NCBI RefSeq assembly: GCF_008801405.1
Contig: NZ_VZPV01000003.1
Location: 1 to 64,000 of the forward strand
Origin: Ralstonia insidiosa
GTDB taxonomy: Bacteria > Pseudomonadota > Gammaproteobacteria > Burkholderiales > Burkholderiaceae
Direction: 5' to 3'
DNA: 64,000 nucleotides
This document shows, in pieces, positions 59,466 through 64,000 of this stretch. Positions within the stretch are counted from its first letter, which is position 1. Each line of letters begins with the position of its first letter. A program made the position numbers and the translations under genes. The notes under the pieces are model-generated. The model had not been told where the DNA came from. It saw only the letters and a list, made by a program, of their open reading frames with translations, and did not search any database.

Positions 59466-60317
59466 TCAGCTACGGCCCGCCTTGACGATGCCCTTTGCAG
59501 CTTCGTGCCATTCGACCAGCGCGGGCGAGGGCGGCAGGATGCCATTCTTCTTCTCGGTCTCGATCAGCCAGCCATCGCGATGCCAGCCTTGCACGATGCG
59601 ATCGAGCGCGGCCACGGTGTCGTTCTCGCCCTTGCGTGCCCAGATAACGGTGGGCGAGGGGATCAGATCTGGGCCGACAACGCGGTAGTCCTTCCATTCC
59701 GGGTTGGTGCGCGGCAGCGGTTGGAGCAGCGTGGCGTCATGCACGGCGGCGGCGCAGTTGTTGCCGCGCAGTGCCAGCAGCGATTCCGCCGGGCTCTTGA
59801 AGCCCTTGGGCGTGGCACCGATCTCGGCCGCCAGCGGCTTGGTGTAGCTGCTGCCTTGCGACAGGCACACATCCTTGCCCTTCAGGTCGCTCCACTTCTG
59901 CACGGGGCTGTCCTTGGGCACCAGCGCTACGCCACCCACGCGGTAATAGGGGGAGGGCACGTGGGCCAACAGTTCCGCGCGCTCGGGGTTCAGCTCCATC
60001 GAGGCAACAAGAATGTCCACACGCCCTTGCTGCAAGAACTGAATGCGGTTGGACGGCTGCACCTGCACCGTTTCCACCTCCACACCCAGCCCGCGCCCAA
60101 GCGCCTGCGCCAAGTCGACATTGAAGCCTGTTGCGCGTTGCGTTACCGGGTCAATGGAACCGAAGGGTCCGCCCGACAGCACCACTCCCACCACCAGCTT
60201 CTTGCGCTGCTGGACCTTGTCGAGCGTGGCGTCAGCAGATGCAGCCGTGCTTGCCAGCAACGTGGCAGCAGCCAATACGGTAGGGGCAAAACGGAACCAG
60301 TGAGAACGAGCAGACAT
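59466..60317 (-). CDS. Periplasmic amino-acid-binding protein
   Basis: 283 residues with a signal peptide (residues 1-28, ending ASA). Family 3 solute-binding features are KKLVVGVVLSGGPFGSIDPV, GFNVDLAQALGRGLGVEVET, NRIQFLQQGRVDILVASMEL and WSDLKGKDVCLSQGSS. First gene of the importer operon. One extra Cys pair (DVCLSQG, NNCAAAV) could form a disulfide. The ligand is probably a polar or sulfur-containing amino acid by context. Confidence 0.9.
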   Translation of the reverse strand: MSARSHWFRFAPTVLAAATLLASTAASADATLDKVQQRKKLVVGVVLSGGPFGSIDPVTQRATGFNVDLAQALGRGLGVEVETVQVQPSNRIQFLQQGRVDILVASMELNPERAELLAHVPSPYYRVGGVALVPKDSPVQKWSDLKGKDVCLSQGSSYTKPLAAEIGATPKGFKSPAESLLALRGNNCAAAVHDATLLQPLPRTNPEWKDYRVVGPDLIPSPTVIWARKGENDTVAALDRIVQGWHRDGWLIETEKKNGILPPSPALVEWHEAAKGIVKAGRS

Positions 60318-60406
60318 GGCGTGCGACAGATTGTTTCTGAGGCAACCATTGTGTGAGACGCCCGTCGTGCGGTGAACGAATAAAAACCGGAAACGTTATG
60401 CAGTGC

Positions 60407-61534
60407 TCACGGTTTCTGCAGCCCCAGCCGTGCGCGCCACGCATGCCGCTGGGTATCCATCCAGTCGATCGTCTTGCGGCCCAGTGCAATGGAGGGCTGC
60501 TCGATATAGCGATGGAGCAGCGCCGCCAGCGCAAGCGTCAGCGCAAGATTGACGGCAAACAGCAGGACTTGCGTACCGATCCACTCCGGCGCAAGCACGC
60601 CCACCAGACGATGCGTGGTTTCGATCACGCTGGGGTGGACCAGGTAGAGCGCATACGACAACTCACCCAGCCACACCGCCACACGCGGCACGCGTAGCAG
60701 GCCGCAGTACTCCATCGCCACCAGACTGATCAGCAATGCCCCCGCCGGCAGGCCGCGCGCGAGCAGATCAAACCTGGGCACGGGCCCGATCACGGAGACG
60801 ATGAAGGTGCCTAGACCGGCCGCCAACAGCACATGGGCCATGACGGGTGTCAGGCGGTGCCGGTGTTCCGCATGCAGCCACGCCAGCCCCGCCCCCAGCA
60901 GGAACTCGAGCACAAGTGGGTTGGCGGCCATTGCCTGCAGGGGCGTGGCCCAGGTGTAGAGCGCCTCCGGATCACGCAGCACCACACCGCTGTGCCAGAA
61001 CGGCACGATGATGGTTGTGGTGAACAACACCAGCGCGACCAGCCACAGCGCGCGTCTGCCAAACAGCGCCAGGCCCAGCGCGCACAGTGCATAGAAGAAC
61101 GCCTCGTAGTTGAGTGACCAGCCGACGTAGAGCGCGGGATAGCCGAAGTAAGGCGCATCCACATTGGCCTGCGGTAGGAAGGCCAGTGAGCTGAGCAGCA
61201 CGCCAGTCGACACCGGATTGAGCCATGTGGAATGCAGCACCGACATCAGCCAGTACGGCGGCGCCAGCCGGAATGCGCGCTTGACGAGAAACTCGCCGGG
61301 CGTCTCCGGTCCCTTGGGGCCCAGGATGGCGACCCACGCAATGATGAAGCCGCTGATGACAAAGAAGACATCCACTCCCACATGTCCGCGCTTGATCACG
61401 TGCGTGGTCAGCCACGCCAGGGCGGGCATGTCGGCATGGGCCAGCGCCAGGCCGGAATGGAATACAACGACGTAGAGCGCGGCAAAGCCTCGCAGTGCCT
61501 GGATGCTTTGAAGAGAAGACGAAGAACGGTTCAC
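60407..61534 (-). CDS. Acyltransferase-3 family membrane protein
   Basis: 375 residues, about ten membrane segments. The N-terminal motif IQALRGFAALYVVVFHSGLA with the catalytic-type His, GHVGVDVFFVISGFIIAWVA and RAFRLAPPYWLM are those of OafA/ExoZ-like O-acyltransferases that decorate surface polysaccharides or other glycans. It is a lone gene, with no glycan cluster visible nearby. Substrate unknown. Confidence 0.9.
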   Translation of the reverse strand: MNRSSSSLQSIQALRGFAALYVVVFHSGLALAHADMPALAWLTTHVIKRGHVGVDVFFVISGFIIAWVAILGPKGPETPGEFLVKRAFRLAPPYWLMSVLHSTWLNPVSTGVLLSSLAFLPQANVDAPYFGYPALYVGWSLNYEAFFYALCALGLALFGRRALWLVALVLFTTTIIVPFWHSGVVLRDPEALYTWATPLQAMAANPLVLEFLLGAGLAWLHAEHRHRLTPVMAHVLLAAGLGTFIVSVIGPVPRFDLLARGLPAGALLISLVAMEYCGLLRVPRVAVWLGELSYALYLVHPSVIETTHRLVGVLAPEWIGTQVLLFAVNLALTLALAALLHRYIEQPSIALGRKTIDWMDTQRHAWRARLGLQKP

Positions 61535-61814
61535 GCTGAGTGGGACGACTGCGGCGCAACGAGCGGTTCCGCCGCCATCGCGCTGTGGACGAGCTAGGGC
61601 AACCCAACCACTTTAGCAAGCTGCGTGCCCCGTGCTCTCGCCCGTTGTGTGCCAGGGCAGTGGCGCGTTCGTGCTCAACCGGTGCTTTGCGTCAAGGCCC
61701 GACGCGCGGGCGTCAGCATCGGCTCGCGCTAATCAGCATTTCCTAGGCAAGGATGCGCTCACGGCAGCGCTCATCCGTCGCGAAACACAACTGAGCGGCT
61801 GAGCGCCAGGGCGC

Positions 61815-62681
61815 TCAACGGCACTTGACGCTGTAGCCCGACACGCTCGGCAGGTCATCTTCGCCAGCGGTTTCCAGCGACAGCTTGCCGGCCGGGCCGG
61901 CGTAGCTGTAGCTGCAATAGGCCATGCCCGTGCCCGAGCAGTCGTCGGTTTCGATGATGCCGTGTTTGAACTGCGCCGCTTGCCGTGGGTCGCCACTGGC
62001 CTTGGCACGCACCGGGTTCCAGCCCTTGGCAGCCAGCGCCTTGCGTGCCTTGTCGATCGACATGCCATAGACGTTCGGCAGCTTGGCGCGGCCCTGGCAG
62101 ACGGTGTCTTCGTCAGCCATCTTGGTCAGCCGCACCGTGCCGTCGGCGTCGACATGCAGGTCGCCCGCGGGCGCGGGAACGATGTCGCCATCCCACAGGC
62201 GCACGGTGCCGCCCTCAAGCGGGACGAGGTTGCCGATGGCGGTGTCGTCTGCCGACTTGCCGTAGGCCAGCGCGATCAGCTTGTCATTGCTGAACACCGC
62301 GATGTTGCCTTGCGTAGCGGCACAGGTGCCGCTGGTGCCGGCCTGCATCTGGCCCGCAAAGCTCACGGCGCGGTAGGGCCCCAGCGGCACGTCGGCCATG
62401 ACGGCCCAGCCCTGCGCGGCCACCTGCTTGGCAGCGGCCGACTTCGGCTGGATGACCCGCTGCGGGCAATCCTCCCGGTCACTTGCGCTGCCGCCTGCTT
62501 TGGGCAGCGCGGTGGTTGCCTTGACGAGGATGCCCTTCATCTCGGAAACCACGCGCGGTGCTGTGGCACTTGTTTGTGCGATGGCGGGCAACGATACCGC
62601 GAGGCTTAGCGCCAGCACGGCTTGGCGCAGGGAAGTCTGTGCGGCGGGGGCTGCAAACGTAGGCATGGCGAGAGCGCGCAT
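61815..62681 (-). CDS. Exported protein of unknown function with PASTA-like segment
   Basis: 288 residues from ATG 62681; ATG 62666 and 62747 are alternatives and no start has a good ribosome site. The signal peptide (QAVLALSLAVSLPAIAQ) ends near residue 35. The mature part has six Cys, suggesting disulfides. One segment, LPNVYGMSIDKARKALAAKG, resembles PASTA/BON-like 'P.V.G...A...L...G' patterns. I do not recognise the family. It is probably periplasmic or secreted. A weak hairpin (TGAGCGC/GCGCTCA) overlaps the stop codon. Confidence 0.75.
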   Translation of the reverse strand: MRALAMPTFAAPAAQTSLRQAVLALSLAVSLPAIAQTSATAPRVVSEMKGILVKATTALPKAGGSASDREDCPQRVIQPKSAAAKQVAAQGWAVMADVPLGPYRAVSFAGQMQAGTSGTCAATQGNIAVFSNDKLIALAYGKSADDTAIGNLVPLEGGTVRLWDGDIVPAPAGDLHVDADGTVRLTKMADEDTVCQGRAKLPNVYGMSIDKARKALAAKGWNPVRAKASGDPRQAAQFKHGIIETDDCSGTGMAYCSYSYAGPAGKLSLETAGEDDLPSVSGYSVKCR

Positions 62682-62883
62682 CAAGAGCGCGATGGAAGAC
62701 GATTGGAGAGGACGCAGTCTCTGGCGAGCGTGGAAATCGCCAAACATTAAGAGACGGAAACAAGCCAGCGACGCAGCAAAGGTTGTTCTGATTGGCGTGC
62801 CGCTGTTGACGCGACGGGACTATATAGGTCGGTATCTATTCCCGCAATCGCGCTACGTTGAAAGCGGCACGACGATACGTGCG

Positions 62884-63333
62884 CTACGTGAGCGATGCGG
62901 CAGCGCCTTCCATCAGGTGCCGCAGCGCATGCACGGATTGCAGCCCCATGCTGGCGGTCAGCGCGCTGGTCAGGCGCTCGGCTATCTGTTGATCCAACAA
63001 CTCGCAAAGTGCGATGCCGGGCGCGCTGATCGACAACCGGACGCTGCGCCGATCCTCCGCGCCGCGCGTGACAGAAATCAGGCGGCGCAACTGAAGCAGA
63101 TGGGCCGCACGTGAGAGCCCGCCGATGTCCCGATGCAGCGTCACGGCGATTTCCGTCAGCGTGCCGGCGGCTGCGTAGCGCAAGTGGCAAAGCAGCAGCC
63201 ACTGCGCGATCGAGAGCCCCGTGCTGCCCAGCATCTCCGTCACGCGTTGCTGCAGCGTGCTGTGCAACCGATTGACCGAGACGAGCACATCCAGCAGCAC
63301 GGCCGAATCTGGCATGGGGGGGATCTGCAACAT
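62884..63333 (-). CDS. MarR-family transcriptional regulator
   Basis: 149 residues from ATG 63333 (GGAG 7 bases upstream). The winged-helix region is LSIAQWLLLCHLRYAAAGTL, TEIAVTLHRDIGGLSRAAHL and RGAEDRRSVRLSISAPG, with an intact wing (EDRRSVRL). It lies 26 bases behind the exporter gene in the same direction, so it is likely an autoregulated repressor of that exporter operon. Ligand unknown. Confidence 0.88.
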   Translation of the reverse strand: MLQIPPMPDSAVLLDVLVSVNRLHSTLQQRVTEMLGSTGLSIAQWLLLCHLRYAAAGTLTEIAVTLHRDIGGLSRAAHLLQLRRLISVTRGAEDRRSVRLSISAPGIALCELLDQQIAERLTSALTASMGLQSVHALRHLMEGAAASLT

Positions 63334-63359
63334 CGTTGGCTCCGTGAATGCATGGGCTT

Positions 63360-64000
63360 TCAATGCGCGGCCACCGCGCCACCGCCGGTGCCCTTGACGG
63401 GCTTGGCCAACCAGATGAGCGGCACGATCACCAAGAAGATCACGCCCGAGATCCAGAAGATGTCGTTTAGCCCGAGCATGGAGGCTTGTGCATCCAGGCC
63501 ACGCTCGAAGTAGGCGAGTGCCTCAGCCGGGCTGAAGCCGAACGCGGCGCGGATGCCGTCCAGCGCGGCGTTATAGGTTGGGTTGCTCGCGCTGCTTTGT
63601 TCGGCCAGTTGTGCGTGGTGCAGGATGGTGCGGTTGCTCCATGCCGTGGTGGCGAGCGATGTGCCCACCGCGCCGCAGAACACCCGCACGAAGTTCGACA
63701 GGCCGGCAGCAGCGGGAATCTTTTCCGGCGGGAGGCCCGACAGGATGATGGCTGTGAGCGGCACGAAGAACATTGCGGTGGGAATGCCCTGCAGCAGTGT
63801 CGGCAACACCAGCGACCACGTATCCACATTGGCGGTATAGCCCGAGCGCATGAAGAACACGCCCGCAAAGCCGGCAAAGGCGAGGGTTGCCAGCACGCGC
63901 ATGTCGGACTTCGGCAAGATGCGGCCCAGCACCGGCGTGAGCAGCACGGCAAAGATGCCCAGCGGCGCGGTGGCCAGCCCAGCGTTGACGGCCGGGTAGC
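63360..64000 (-). CDS. EmrB/QacA-type MFS exporter, C-terminal fragment (starts beyond the window)
   Basis: 213 residues of the C-terminal part, open to the right edge (first full codon at 63998). Segments IFAVLLTPVLGRIL, RVLATLAFAGFAGVFFMRSG, LPTLLQGIPTAMFFVPLTAI and the end IFWISGVIFLVIVPLIWLAK match DHA2 exporters that work with an EmrA partner. The LSGLPPEKIPAAAGLSNFVR loop is typical. The MarR gene follows. The start, and a probable emrA gene, lie outside. Confidence 0.9.
   Translation of the reverse strand, partial: YPAVNAGLATAPLGIFAVLLTPVLGRILPKSDMRVLATLAFAGFAGVFFMRSGYTANVDTWSLVLPTLLQGIPTAMFFVPLTAIILSGLPPEKIPAAAGLSNFVRVFCGAVGTSLATTAWSNRTILHHAQLAEQSSASNPTYNAALDGIRAAFGFSPAEALAYFERGLDAQASMLGLNDIFWISGVIFLVIVPLIWLAKPVKGTGGGAVAAH

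Noticed and set aside
62820..62850. TATATAGGTCGGTATCTATT as a MarR operator
   Set aside because: Only a weak imperfect palindrome, and it lies downstream of the marR gene rather than before its operon.

Overview
The window looks like chromosomal DNA of a high-GC betaproteobacterium of the Burkholderiales, most probably Ralstonia or a close relative. This is inferred from the coding style, the TetR-type PaaR operator at the phenylacetate genes, the DUF3348/DUF802/OmpA/DUF2894 cassette and the mix of metabolic genes. No database search was possible, so the genus remains an inference.

Region 1 (1-14.6 kb) is a surface-adhesion island. It starts inside a chaperone-usher pilus operon (end of a pilin gene, chaperone, usher, tip adhesin, second chaperone) and continues with a trimeric autotransporter adhesin and an intimin/invasin-like inverse autotransporter. 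Between these lie two RNA elements on opposite strands (6099-6178 plus, 10614-10688 minus) that fold into the same shape with compensatory base changes. They resemble the C4/CI antisense RNAs of P1/P4-type phages. Each precedes small genes of unknown function. In the first, the loop is complementary to the ribosome-binding region of a 28-codon leader ORF, which overlaps the next small gene by ATGA. A copy of the 3' end and terminator of the trimeric autotransporter gene sits at 9943-10200. Both autotransporter genes have similar TCCTA-type boxes upstream.

Region 2 (14.7-26.8 kb) holds a queF remnant, a methyltransferase, a RelE/HigA-type toxin-antitoxin pair with a palindromic operator, a flavoprotein, a second methyltransferase and a P-loop kinase. 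It then has a four-gene cassette encoding a MotA/ZorA-like membrane protein with a long repetitive tail, a MotB/OmpA-like partner and two proteins of unknown function. A diguanylate cyclase and a tRNA-like sequence with an 8-nt anticodon loop follow.

Region 3 (27-47 kb) carries a short-chain dehydrogenase, MFS exporters and LysR/TetR regulators, CheV, a lipoprotein, and a zinc metallopeptidase divergent from an operon for two transglutaminase-type proteins (one with a DUF2126 amidoligase domain) plus a circularly permuted ATP-grasp/alpha-E protein. An FMN monooxygenase operon and small stress or detoxification genes follow.

Region 4 (47-54 kb) is the phenylacetyl-CoA epoxidase operon paaABCDE behind a strong promoter with a TetR palindrome. 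A TetR regulator (probable PaaR), a PcaD-like enol-lactonase and a LysR regulator follow.

Region 5 (53.5-60.3 kb) is a probable sulfur-amino-acid block: cysteine-dioxygenase-like cupin, four-domain rhodanese, cystathionine beta-lyase-like enzyme and a complete polar amino-acid ABC importer. The window ends with an acyltransferase, an exported protein, a MarR regulator and the 3' part of an EmrB-type exporter.
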